Shown: positions 10,541 to 18,300 of the stretch, piece by piece
Layout: each line of letters begins with the position of its first letter
Numbering within the stretch: the first letter of the stretch is position 1
Assembly: GCF_964019385.1 (NCBI RefSeq)
Contig: NC_088646.1
Span: 14,215,405 to 14,279,404, forward strand
Length of the DNA stretch: 64,000 nucleotides
Direction: 5' to 3'
Source of the DNA: Sycon ciliatum
Lineage: Eukaryota; Porifera; Calcarea; Leucosolenida; Sycettidae
Made by a program: the position numbers and the translations under genes
Notes under the pieces: model-generated
Told to the model about the DNA's origin: nothing
What the model saw: the letters and a program-made list of their open reading frames with translations, nothing else
Database searches by the model: none

Positions 10541-10626
10541 TTTATGGCTCAACATCCGAGTTTCAAATAATATTTTGTCTCTTTTGTTTGTCTCTTCCCC
10601 TCAAACCGGTTAATAATAATAATAAT
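10541..10626 (+). repeat. SINE tail fragment with (TAA)n
   Basis: TTTGTCTCTTCCCCTCAAAC followed by CGGTTAATAATAATAAT matches the 3' end of the tRNA-derived SINE (TTTGTCTCTTTCCCTCAAAA then CCAGTCAATAATAAT). It is a second, more diverged 3' fragment of that family. Confidence 0.65.
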
Positions 10627-10703
10627 GTGAATAGGCGTCGAGGCGACAATAGTTTTAGAATTGCGATCAACAGAACGAGCTGAACCGACATTTCACAAAG
10701 GCT

Positions 10704-10709
10704 TTTATT
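10704..10709 (-). promoter_or_regulatory. candidate polyadenylation signal AATAAA, left arm
   Basis: This is the reverse-complement mirror of the signal at 18061, about 350 bases past the stop of the left-arm ORF. Confidence 0.45.
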
Positions 10710-11056
10710 GTATTCAAAAAACGAGTGGATACGAAGGCATGCAGTGAAGAACATGGAAGAAAGAAAAAATGTGATATGGAGAAAATGATGAACAAAAAAT
10801 CGTACTTCGAACTAGTTTTCGCACAACACTCCTCAGGAAGCTACGTTGTACTAATGAAAAACAATCCAGAAAGATACTAATAAAGAGAAATGGAGTGAGA
10901 AGAAACAACACCTATGAAAATGATAATCCTAGCACTAAGGTAATAACAGGAAAAACTGCGAAAGCACTTAACGAACTTGTAAAGACTACTAGTATACTGT
11001 GACACAAGATATGACACCATGGCCAACCAGGGCCAAACAAACAGAACAAGCTGCTA

Positions 11057-11647
11057 CTAGAACAATTTCAAACGAATAATGCTGTCCTTCTGGACACACA
11101 GATTAGGCTTATGAATACGCTGACAAACAGCTTCTAACACACTCAACTGCAACTTATAACCATGACGAGCACGGCACAAAACAGAAAAAGAAGAATCAGA
11201 ATACACCTTGCAGCAATCAGGACGAGATACAAGATGCTTATACACTGATGACTTCCTACTAGAAAACACACGCTCGCACCCACTCTTACTCACACAATCA
11301 TTCTCGCTCTCACACTCACCGGACTCACTGGACTCACTGGTCGAATCCTCCTCAACGACGTCCAGCCTTGGAGCAATCAGGTCCCGTCTCCTCCCATCCC
11401 TTGTCTCACGCTCCTGTTGTGCATTCCGTTGGCTCTGTACTTCCGTACTGAAATAGGTCATGGTGTAATTCGCAGTTGTTCTTCTGGGTCTCGTTGATAT
11501 TGAGGTAGGTATTGTTGTCGTCTCTGCCGGTGATGCAGCAAGCGATGATGACGCAAACGTATCTGCATGCAACACACATGGCGTCGCCAAAGCCACATCC
11601 ACCTCCGCTGGTGGAGGGAGTGACTTGGTCATGGCCACGGGAGCCAA
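11057..11647 (-). CDS. AT-hook hypothetical protein, left-arm copy
   Basis: This 196-codon frame is the left-arm twin of the ORF at 17122-17712 and differs at only two residues (L for W, C for R near the start). I do not recognise a family. The frame is open upstream and includes a TRGRPRK sequence that looks like an AT-hook DNA-binding motif. It is followed by a Pro-rich stretch, a Thr/Ser-rich stretch with RPRRTTANYTMTYFST, an acidic Ser/Glu run (EEDSTSESSESGECESEND) and a Cys-containing C-terminal segment. The gypsy element lies about 50 bases beyond the upstream open frame and separates this copy from any promoter it had. Confidence 0.45.
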   Translation of the reverse strand: MAPVAMTKSLPPPAEVDVALATPCVLHADTFASSSLAASPAETTTIPTSISTRPRRTTANYTMTYFSTEVQSQRNAQQERETRDGRRRDLIAPRLDVVEEDSTSESSESGECESENDCVSKSGCERVFSSRKSSVYKHLVSRPDCCKVYSDSSFSVLCRARHGYKLQLSVLEAVCQRIHKPNLCVQKDSIIRLKLF

Positions 11648-11793
11648 TAGTGGACTTGCCGAGTGAGACGCTGGGTCCTGTGTTGGCGGAGGTAGTGGTT
11701 GTTTACGGGGTCTTCCCCGCGTGGGACGCTCCAGTTGTGCGCTACGTGGGATAATGTGTAAAGGAGTGTGTTGCTTGATGCGTTCGCTCAGGT

Positions 11794-11976
11794 TGTAACA
11801 GGTTTAATCAAACTTGAAAAGTAAGAGGCCTGGTTGAGCGTGCCTCGACCAGTTATATGCAAAATGTGATAGTATACATGTGGCAATGGCGCCAATGAAG
11901 GTGCTAATAGACAGGCGTAAGACGCATGAGGTGCGAGGGAGTGTAAAGTTGTAGAGACCAGGGGAAAACTGTTACA
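11794..11976 (-). repeat. 3' LTR
   Basis: This is a 183-bp LTR, the 3' one in transcript sense, matching the 16667-16849 copy with no difference I could see. Very short LTRs are unusual for gypsy elements but fit the sharp ends and target duplication. No TATA box stands out. Confidence 0.95.
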
Positions 11977-11989
11977 TCATCCCCCTCCT
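11977..11989 (-). other. polypurine tract
   Basis: On the minus strand AGGAGGGGGATGA lies immediately before the 3' LTR, the expected place for the plus-strand primer. Confidence 0.8.
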
Positions 11990-12175
11990 ATGGAGAGGAA
12001 GGAGCTTATAACCCAAATGCTCAAGTGGAATAGAGTACAATAAGCGCAAACACGTGCGAGACGAAAAAAGGCTTCGCACTGAAGTAACACAATAAGACGA
12101 CTGAAACTCCATGCAAATAAAGTGTAATAAGCTCAACAAATGTGTAAGGTGAAACTAGAAGTTCAACTGCAAAAC

Positions 12176-12478
12176 TCAGTGGGCAGAAGCCAAGGTTTTG
12201 TACTTCTGAAGTGGAACAATGTCATTACCAGATTCATCCAACAAATAATGTTCAGGCTCCCAAGTGGCATCAGAGTAGCCTTGCCACTTGACTAGGTACT
12301 GAAGCTGATTCTGCCGGCGGCGGTGACTGAGAATGTTCTCCACCACATAGCGGGCATGACCATCAAGGTCCGTGATAGGCGGAGGCGTAGGCTGTCTCCT
12401 ATTAGGAATAGCGTTCTTCTCATAGGCACGGAGTGCCGACACATTAAATACCGGGTGACAGCGGCTGGTATGAGGCAA
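12176..12478 (-). pseudogene. Pol C-terminus: chromodomain
   Basis: The segment starts at the end of the integrase tail (LPHTSRCHPVFNVSALR) and continues into a chromodomain: RYVVENILSHR, LQYLVKWQGY and ATWEPEHYL contain the aromatic and WEP residues of the family. In chromoviruses this module reads histone marks and directs integration. It is out of frame with the integrase ORF, which runs past it to a stop at 12444. An in-frame TAA lies just upstream of this block near 12490, so a small deletion plus an indel has separated it from integrase. Confidence 0.85.
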
Positions 12479-15146
12479 CTTGAGCTTGAGTTATAGGAAA
12501 GGGGCCAAACCACTTGGGGCGTAATTTATGGGATGGTCGGTCCCGAGCTTCAGGAGTCAGGAGGAAATCCCGGTAGACCATTACCAAATCTCCCACCTTC
12601 AGCTTTCCCTCGACCCTTGTCCGATCTGCATAGAAGGCCTGACGAGCTTGAGCTGCCACTAACGCATCTTGTGAGATCTTGACCGCGTCTTGTCTTGCTT
12701 GCAACCAATCAGCTGAATCTCTGCCTCCCCGAATAGGGTTGAGGAAGTCGGGTGGCGCTCTGGGATTTAGACCGTAATTTAAGAAGAACGGTGTGTTTCC
12801 TGTAGATGATTGAGTAGCGCTGTTGATAGAAAACTCACAGAGAGGTAGGAGCATATCCCAGTTATCTTGTTTATGATTTACAAAAGCCCTCAGCACATCC
12901 TCTACTATTCTGTTTACTCGTTCAGTTAGGCCATCTGTCTGAGGGTGATTGGCAGTACTAAATGCTAGTTTCGTTCCTAAGCGATCAAACAATTCCTGAA
13001 AAAATGCTGCCGTAAATCTTGGATCACGATCACATACAATACTAGAACTCAAACCATGAAGTCGAAATACATGTTGAATATACAGATCAGCACTTCCTTT
13101 AGCGTCAATAGTAGAGGAAGTAGGTGCTAAATGTACACACTTTGTCAAGCGGTCTACAAATACATATATAGCATCATGACCTGTATCGGTCCTAGGCAAA
13201 CCCATGATAAAATCCATCGAGATATCCGCCCACGGCTGATTGGGCACTGGTAAATTCTGCAAGAGACCAGTTTTTAGCTGGCCGCCTTTAACTCGTTGGC
13301 AGACGTCACATGACTTGACAAACGCCTTTACATCCAGTCCCATTCTGGGCCAATAGAAATATCTAGCGAGTCTGAAATAGGTGCGATCTCGACCGGGATG
13401 CCCCGCAGTCACACAGTCATGGTATTCTTGAAGCAGGGCGAGTCGGAGTTTGCTACTCTTTGGAATGCATAACCTGTTCTGTGGTGAAGATCTGAGATAA
13501 AGATAACCGGGTGTTTCATTTAGAAGGTAACGGTCGTGCAGATTGTCATGGCTTGAATTTTTCAGTCTCCTGATAATGGGAGCAAGATCCTTGTCGCACT
13601 TGTAACCGCTGACAATTAACTGCGCTAAGTCTGGATTAATCTCTAGGGTATGCTCTATGGCATTCAACTGAATGTTAGGAGGATAGGATGACCCGCCTAT
13701 TTCAGAATCACTGAACAGATCTGGACGGCGTGAAAGCGGGTCGGCAATGTTTTTCTTTCCTGGTTTGTGAAAGACCGTAAAGTCATAGTCAGCTAAAAAC
13801 TCTACCCATCTTGCCTCACGCTTGGTGAGAGTCGGTTTGGTTCGTAAATAGACAACACCCATATTATCAGTCATCAGGTCAAAGTGGCGGAATAGATAGA
13901 TTCTCCAGCACTTTAATGCAAATACCACAGCCAACGTTTCCCTCTCGGCCGCAGTATAGTTGCGTTCTGCAGCTGACAGTTTCCGACTACAATAGGCTAC
14001 GGGATGCAAATCCATATCTTCTCCCTGCTGCAGGAGCACACCCGCCACGGCAAAGTCACTTGCGTCAGTTTCTACCGTGAAGCCTTTCTCAACATCGGCC
14101 AGTTGCAACACTGGCGCCTCGAGTAATGCTGATTTTAGAGACTCGAATGCCTTCTGTCTAGCAGCGCTCCATTCAAAGCGTGAATTTTTTCCGGTGATTT
14201 CTTCTAATGGACGAGAGATGGTCGAGTGTCGATCTATGAACCTTCGGAAATAGTTTGCAAAGCCAAGAAACTTCCTCACATCAGTTACTGACGACGGAGT
14301 TGGCCATGTTTCCACAGCACTTATCTTCTTGGGATCAGGGGAAATTGATGTGCCGTTAATTTTATGCCCCAAGAAGAGAACTTCTCTCACGCCGAATTCG
14401 CATTTAGACTGTTTGCAATACAGCTCACTATTTCTAAGTGTTTCTAGAACTGTTTGAAGATGATGCTGATGATCTTCCCAGGTCTTGCTGAAAACTAGAA
14501 TGTCATCCAAGAATACTACAACGAATTTTCGGAGATGCGGTTGCAGAATAGAGTTCATGAGTGACTGAAAGGTGGCCGGGGCATTAGTCAGCCCGAATCC
14601 CATGACTCTAAATTGGAAGTGGCCGAACGGCGTATTAATGGCCGTCTTAGAAACATCCGAGTCTTGAATTCTGATTTGATTGTACCCCGACCGCAAGTCC
14701 AACTTGGAGAAATATGCACTGCCCTGGATCGTGTCGAATAAGTCATCAATATTAGGAAGACAAGCTTTGTTTTTGATCGTAATTCTATTCAATTCTCGCC
14801 AATCGCACACCATTCTCAGAGTACCATCCGACTTTTTCACAAAAAACACAGGTGCACCGTATGGCGACTTACTTGGCTCAATGAATCCCTTCTCAAGTAA
14901 TTCTGACAGCTGTGACTGGAGCTCGTCCATCTCTGGTTTCGGCAGGCGGTAGGCGGGTCGAGACGGTGGTCTGGCTCCATCTTCTATCTGGATTTCATGG
15001 TCGACTGGTCTCTTCGGTGGAAGCTCATTCGGCAGCTCGTCTGGAAAAAATCCTGGTACCTCTTGAGCAGGTTCTGGATGTCTTGTTGCTCTGATTCCTG
15101 GAGTTGTGGCCCGGAACGATTCTCCTCGTTTGCAGCAGTGACCCAT
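12444..15146 (-). CDS. pol: Pol: reverse transcriptase, RNase H, integrase
   Basis: This 900-codon frame holds the replication enzymes. The reverse transcriptase has VCDWRELN, FSKLDLRSGY, the QFRVMGFGL region and VVVFLDDILVFS (catalytic LDD). RNase H begins ETDASDFAVAGVL and includes the AAERETLAVV helix. Integrase has the HHCC finger (H and H in HDCVTAGHPG, C and C in CDVC), and the catalytic triad lies in MDFIMG, CDRDPRFTAAFF and HPQTDGLTERVNR. A GPF-type region ends the frame. The first about 30 codons overlap protease in another frame. Translation most likely enters through a -1 frameshift at the T-run 15044-15050, because no ATG precedes the conserved PDELPNELP start. Confidence 0.95.
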   Translation of the reverse strand: MGHCCKRGESFRATTPGIRATRHPEPAQEVPGFFPDELPNELPPKRPVDHEIQIEDGARPPSRPAYRLPKPEMDELQSQLSELLEKGFIEPSKSPYGAPVFFVKKSDGTLRMVCDWRELNRITIKNKACLPNIDDLFDTIQGSAYFSKLDLRSGYNQIRIQDSDVSKTAINTPFGHFQFRVMGFGLTNAPATFQSLMNSILQPHLRKFVVVFLDDILVFSKTWEDHQHHLQTVLETLRNSELYCKQSKCEFGVREVLFLGHKINGTSISPDPKKISAVETWPTPSSVTDVRKFLGFANYFRRFIDRHSTISRPLEEITGKNSRFEWSAARQKAFESLKSALLEAPVLQLADVEKGFTVETDASDFAVAGVLLQQGEDMDLHPVAYCSRKLSAAERNYTAAERETLAVVFALKCWRIYLFRHFDLMTDNMGVVYLRTKPTLTKREARWVEFLADYDFTVFHKPGKKNIADPLSRRPDLFSDSEIGGSSYPPNIQLNAIEHTLEINPDLAQLIVSGYKCDKDLAPIIRRLKNSSHDNLHDRYLLNETPGYLYLRSSPQNRLCIPKSSKLRLALLQEYHDCVTAGHPGRDRTYFRLARYFYWPRMGLDVKAFVKSCDVCQRVKGGQLKTGLLQNLPVPNQPWADISMDFIMGLPRTDTGHDAIYVFVDRLTKCVHLAPTSSTIDAKGSADLYIQHVFRLHGLSSSIVCDRDPRFTAAFFQELFDRLGTKLAFSTANHPQTDGLTERVNRIVEDVLRAFVNHKQDNWDMLLPLCEFSINSATQSSTGNTPFFLNYGLNPRAPPDFLNPIRGGRDSADWLQARQDAVKISQDALVAAQARQAFYADRTRVEGKLKVGDLVMVYRDFLLTPEARDRPSHKLRPKWFGPFPITQAQVASYQPLSPGI

Positions 15147-15805
15147 GCAAGAAACCCCTCGGCTCCACTCCTCAGGGCATGACGAGCTTGTCGGCCACTG
15201 ATAAACATGCTTTCCACAGATGGCCGGTCGGCTGTCGGCGGGTTAGCTGAAGGCAATTTGGCAACAAAGGGCTCACCGTCCAACTGAACTTCGTTCGTAC
15301 GGAAGTTGATGCTGGGGTTGTTCCTTGTAAGCCACGGCTTGCCAAGAATAGCGTCGTAGCGAGTCAGGGGATACACAGTAAAGTGCTGTTCCTCACTGAA
15401 GCCCCCGACTGTCACCCTTAGCGTGCGTGTGGAAATCTGCGGGACCTCGCTGGTCGAGCCGTCCGCCAATGTTACGCTCAGCACTGCTGAGCTTGCATCC
15501 GTGTCAAGATGATGCTTTCGAACAAAACTGTCTGCAATGAAGTCATGCGTCGAACCGGAATCTATCAGCATCACTGCACGGCGACCGCCGATCTTTCCCT
15601 GTATGCGCAGTAGGTCGTGTTCAGGTTCATTGCCGACGCTGACGTTGCTGACATGACACCTTTCTGCAACGGGACAATTTCCTACAGCTATGGGTGTCTC
15701 CGGCTCCGTAGGTTCCTGGAGAGCAACGTCTTCAACCTCCAGAGCTCCGAACCGGTTAGCGACTGGTACCGGCGTGGGTGCTTGGGTCGTCGCCAGTAAG
15801 CGCAC
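14984..15805 (-). CDS. pro: aspartic protease (Pro) domain ORF
   Basis: This 273-codon frame carries a retropepsin-type protease: MLIDSGSTHDFI holds the catalytic Asp-Ser-Gly, and YDAILGKPWL is the usual downstream element. The enzyme would cut the Gag-Pro-Pol polyprotein. The frame is open upstream to beyond the gag slippery site, so it is probably made as a Gag-Pro fusion by -1 frameshifting and not from its own start. It ends about 65 bases past a second slippery heptamer (15044-15050), through which Pol would be reached. Separate frames for protease and polymerase are less common in this group than one fused frame. Confidence 0.9.
   Translation of the reverse strand: MRLLATTQAPTPVPVANRFGALEVEDVALQEPTEPETPIAVGNCPVAERCHVSNVSVGNEPEHDLLRIQGKIGGRRAVMLIDSGSTHDFIADSFVRKHHLDTDASSAVLSVTLADGSTSEVPQISTRTLRVTVGGFSEEQHFTVYPLTRYDAILGKPWLTRNNPSINFRTNEVQLDGEPFVAKLPSANPPTADRPSVESMFISGRQARHALRSGAEGFLAWVTAANEENRSGPQLQESEQQDIQNLLKRYQDFFQTSCRMSFHRRDQSTMKSR
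15044..15050 (-). other. candidate -1 frameshift site, pro to pol (T TTT TTC)
   Basis: In the protease frame the codons read GAT TTT TTC, giving the canonical heptamer T TTT TTC. A -1 slip moves directly into the Pol frame at FFPDELPNELP. I found no strong downstream stem, only a weak AGCT/AGCT pairing. Confidence 0.65.
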
Positions 15806-15835
15806 CCCCTTTCTTACTGGCGACCAGCGTTTGGG
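15790..15835 (-). other. candidate -1 frameshift signal, gag to pro
   Basis: In the gag frame the codons TAC CCA AAC give the canonical heptamer C CCA AAC (15829-15835). A 5-nt spacer GCTGG follows, then a perfect 11-bp stem TCGCCAGTAAG/CTTACTGGCGA around a 12-nt loop (15790-15823). The gag stop TAA lies inside the 5' arm. The -1 frame after the heptamer is open into protease. Confidence 0.75.
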
Positions 15836-16653
15836 TAGCGCTGTCCACCCTCAGTACAGTCTTTAGCGAGGTGGCCTGGCTTCCTGCAAGCAAAGCAGTG
15901 TCCCATTGCTCGCAGTTGGACACGCTCTTGGTCCGTCAGCTTGCGGAGGCCCTGACCACGGAAGCTGGGCACGGAACGCGACTCTCTACTGGCTGGTGGC
16001 CCCGACGCCGGTGGCCCTGACGACTGCTCCACGGTGTTTGCTGCCATGACAGCTTGCTCCAGGGTACGTGGATGCTCACGCATGACCTGTCGCTGGATGT
16101 GCGGCACTAGACCCCTGACGAACAGCAGCGCTCTGGTGTGGTGGTCGATTTCCGGCACTTGCAGGCTGAGGCGAGTGAAAGCAGCAATGTATGCGTCCAG
16201 CGACCCGCGCTGCGCTGCGGAAATTAGTCCCATACGCGATGTTTCCTCGTTGTGCCGCGGTCCGTACACATCGCCAAGTGCCGCTTTCAGAGCAGGCCAG
16301 TCGGAAAACACTTGGTTAGCTTCCAATGCCGCTATCAACCAAAGATGAGCGTTTCCAGTCAAAAATCCTGCCGCGTAGTCGACCCTCTGTGCCGCATTTG
16401 GGAGTGCCAACGACCGTAGGGCCATGTCCATTGCAAACGTCCATTCCTTGAATGTAGCGGAATCTCCTCCAAACACAGGCGGCTCTTTCGTAAGGCGGGG
16501 TGTTGGCTCCCACGGTTCCGAGTTCGGATGTATCGTTCGGTTTCCTTGGCTAACGCGCTGAGCGGTCTTGATATCGTTTATCAGCCGAACGACGAGTACG
16601 AGGAGCGTAAGCAGAGCGACCAGAACACCTGCCAAAAGCAGAGTAGTAACCAT
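15814..16653 (-). CDS. gag: Gag with N-terminal hydrophobic segment and zinc knuckle
   Basis: This 279-codon frame encodes the capsid protein. It opens with about 24 mostly hydrophobic residues (MVTTLLLAGVLVALLTLLVL) that look like a signal anchor, which is unusual for Gag. A Ty3-type Gag core follows (FKEWTFAMDMALRSL, DVYGPRHNEETSRMGL, LDAYIAAFTRLSLQV, LFVRGLVPHIQRQVM), then a CCHC knuckle CFACRKPGHLAKDC for RNA packaging. The chosen ATG (16651-16653) lies inside the primer-binding site, so a later ATG such as the one before DMALRSL is possible, although the long open frame from the first ATG is uninterrupted. Confidence 0.9.
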   Translation of the reverse strand: MVTTLLLAGVLVALLTLLVLVVRLINDIKTAQRVSQGNRTIHPNSEPWEPTPRLTKEPPVFGGDSATFKEWTFAMDMALRSLALPNAAQRVDYAAGFLTGNAHLWLIAALEANQVFSDWPALKAALGDVYGPRHNEETSRMGLISAAQRGSLDAYIAAFTRLSLQVPEIDHHTRALLFVRGLVPHIQRQVMREHPRTLEQAVMAANTVEQSSGPPASGPPASRESRSVPSFRGQGLRKLTDQERVQLRAMGHCFACRKPGHLAKDCTEGGQRYPNAGRQ

Positions 16654-16665
16654 CCTCTGCTACCA
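16648..16665 (-). other. primer-binding site, initiator tRNA-Met
   Basis: On the minus strand TGGTAGCAGAGGATGGTT starts one base after the 5' LTR. It is the full 18-nt complement of the 3' end of metazoan initiator tRNA-Met as I know it. Confidence 0.9.
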
Positions 16666-16666
16666 G

Positions 16667-16849
16667 TGTAACAGGTTTAATCAAACTTGAAAAGTAAGAG
16701 GCCTGGTTGAGCGTGCCTCGACCAGTTATATGCAAAATGTGATAGTATACATGTGGCAATGGCGCCAATGAAGGTGCTAATAGACAGGCGTAAGACGCAT
16801 GAGGTGCGAGGGAGTGTAAAGTTGTAGAGACCAGGGGAAAACTGTTACA
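16667..16849 (-). repeat. 5' LTR
   Basis: This is a 183-bp LTR, the 5' one in transcript sense. It is followed on its outer side by the CAGGT target duplication. Confidence 0.95.
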
Positions 16850-16904
16850 CAGGTGCTGAACAGTCCTACCAACATACCGGCTAGCACAATTCCGGCATTC
16901 AAAG

Positions 16905-16928
16905 TCATGTAAGTCATGTAATCTACAA
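16905..16928. other. centre (loop) of the giant palindrome
   Basis: A 24-bp unpaired centre with two TCATGTAA repeats separates arms whose inner edges are CAAAG and CTTTG. A one-base mismatch lies near the CAGGTG/CACCTG positions on either side. Confidence 0.85.
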
Positions 16929-17121
16929 CTTTGAATGCCGGAATTGTGCTAGCCGGTATGTTGGTAGGACTGTTCATCACCTGAGCGAACGAATCAAGCA
17001 ACACACTCCTTTACACATCCCACGTAGCGCACAACTGGAGCGTCCCACGCGGGGAAGACCCCGTAAACAACCACTACCTCCGCCAACACAGGACCCAGCG
17101 TCCCACTCGGCAAGTCCACTA

Positions 17122-17712
17122 TTGGCTCCCGTGGCCATGACCAAGTCACTCCCTCCACCAGCGGAGGTGGATGTGGCTTGGGCGACGCCACGTGTGTTGC
17201 ATGCAGACACGTTTGCGTCATCATCGCTTGCTGCATCACCGGCAGAGACGACAACAATACCTACCTCAATATCAACGAGACCCAGAAGAACAACTGCGAA
17301 TTACACCATGACCTATTTCAGTACGGAAGTACAGAGCCAACGGAATGCACAACAGGAGCGTGAGACAAGGGATGGGAGGAGACGGGACCTGATTGCTCCA
17401 AGGCTGGACGTCGTTGAGGAGGATTCGACCAGTGAGTCCAGTGAGTCCGGTGAGTGTGAGAGCGAGAATGATTGTGTGAGTAAGAGTGGGTGCGAGCGTG
17501 TGTTTTCTAGTAGGAAGTCATCAGTGTATAAGCATCTTGTATCTCGTCCTGATTGCTGCAAGGTGTATTCTGATTCTTCTTTTTCTGTTTTGTGCCGTGC
17601 TCGTCATGGTTATAAGTTGCAGTTGAGTGTGTTAGAAGCTGTTTGTCAACGTATCCATAAGCCTAATCTGTGTGTCCAGAAGGACAGCATTATTCGTTTG
17701 AAATTGTTCTAG
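17122..17712 (+). CDS. AT-hook hypothetical protein, right-arm copy
   Basis: This is the right-arm twin of 11057-11647. The first codon in this span is TTG, and the open frame reaches further upstream through HIPRSAQLERPTRGRPRK to about 16980, so the true start may be spliced or lie in the palindrome centre. TRGRPRK is an AT-hook-like motif. Downstream are Pro-rich and Ser/Thr-rich parts, an acidic serine-rich block and a C-terminal segment with several Cys and basic residues. Function is unknown. It could be a chromatin-binding or transposon accessory protein. Near-identity of the two arms suggests recent duplication or gene conversion. Confidence 0.5.
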   Translation: MAPVAMTKSLPPPAEVDVAWATPRVLHADTFASSSLAASPAETTTIPTSISTRPRRTTANYTMTYFSTEVQSQRNAQQERETRDGRRRDLIAPRLDVVEEDSTSESSESGECESENDCVSKSGCERVFSSRKSSVYKHLVSRPDCCKVYSDSSFSVLCRARHGYKLQLSVLEAVCQRIHKPNLCVQKDSIIRLKLF

Positions 17713-18060
17713 TAGCAGCTTGTTCTGTTTGTTTGGCCCTGGTTGGCCATGGTGTCATATCTTGTGTCACAGTATACTAGTAGTCTTTACAAGTTCGTTA
17801 AGTGCTTTCGCAGTTTTTTCCTGTTATTACCTTAGTGCTAGGATTATCATTTTCATAGGTGTTGTTTCTTCTCACTCCATTTCTCTTTATTAGTATCTTT
17901 CTGGATTGTTTTTCATTAGTACAACGTAGCTTCCTGAGGAGTGTTGTGCGAAAACTAGTTCGAAGTACGATTTTTTGTTCATCATTTTCTCCATATCACA
18001 TTTTTTCTTTCTTCCATGTTCTTCACTGCATGCCTTCGTATCCACTCGTTTTTTGAATAC

Positions 18061-18066
18061 AATAAA
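18061..18066 (+). promoter_or_regulatory. candidate polyadenylation signal AATAAA, right arm
   Basis: It lies about 350 bases past the ORF stop and about 50 bases before the palindrome edge at 18117, which runs into (ATA)n. Confidence 0.5.
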
Positions 18067-18132
18067 AGCCTTTGTGAAATGTCGGTTCAGCTAGTTCTGT
18101 TGATCGCAATTCTAAAAATAATAATAATAATA

Positions 18133-18263
18133 ATAGCTATGAATAGGATGAAGGCCGCAGACATCACGCAACTACGTTACTTGTTTGACATGTACAGTAA
18201 ATACATGTCAAACAAGTAACGTAGTTGCGTGATGTCTGCGGCCTTCATCCTATTCATAGCTAT
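18133..18263. repeat. perfect hairpin, 62-bp arms, 7-nt loop
   Basis: Arms 18133-18194 and 18202-18263 are exact reverse complements around CAGTAAA. The left arm begins inside the (AAT)n run that abuts the giant palindrome. The right arm is followed by TTAAAATTATTATCTCCACG and then the second PIF-like element. Confidence 0.97.
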
Positions 18264-18300
18264 ATTAAAATTATTATCTCCACGTAGATTATTTGAATAA

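Larger units (their letters stand above)
11794..16849 (-). mobile_element. complete Ty3/gypsy chromodomain LTR retrotransposon
   Basis: Identical-length 183-bp direct repeats (11794-11976 and 16667-16849) have the TG...CA type ends TGTAACAG and CTGTTACA. The flanks carry a 5-bp target duplication CAGGT (11789-11793 and 16850-16854). Between them, on the minus strand, are a primer-binding site, gag, protease, reverse transcriptase, RNase H, integrase, a chromodomain and a polypurine tract. This order and the chromodomain place it with the chromoviruses of Metaviridae. The only clear coding lesion is a deletion with a frame change between integrase and chromodomain. Confidence 0.97.
10653..18117. 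repeat. giant palindrome with about 1.2-kb arms, split by a gypsy element
   Basis: The left arm is 10653-11793 continued by 16850-16904. The right arm is 16929-18117. They are reverse complements with few differences, around a 24-bp centre at 16905-16928. The outer edges are TTTTAGAATTGCG and its inverse. The left arm is interrupted by the LTR retrotransposon 11794-16849. Known small differences include 3 extra bases (ATT) near the start of the left-arm gene. Each arm carries the same ORF and an AATAAA signal, so this could be a fold-back element, an inverted duplication of a retrocopy, or the two long TIRs of one element. Confidence 0.9.

Noticed and set aside
17859..18056. Hydrophobic 65-codon frame after the AT-hook ORF
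   Set aside because: It lies in the T-rich stretch between the ORF stop and AATAAA, so 3' untranslated sequence is the simpler explanation.
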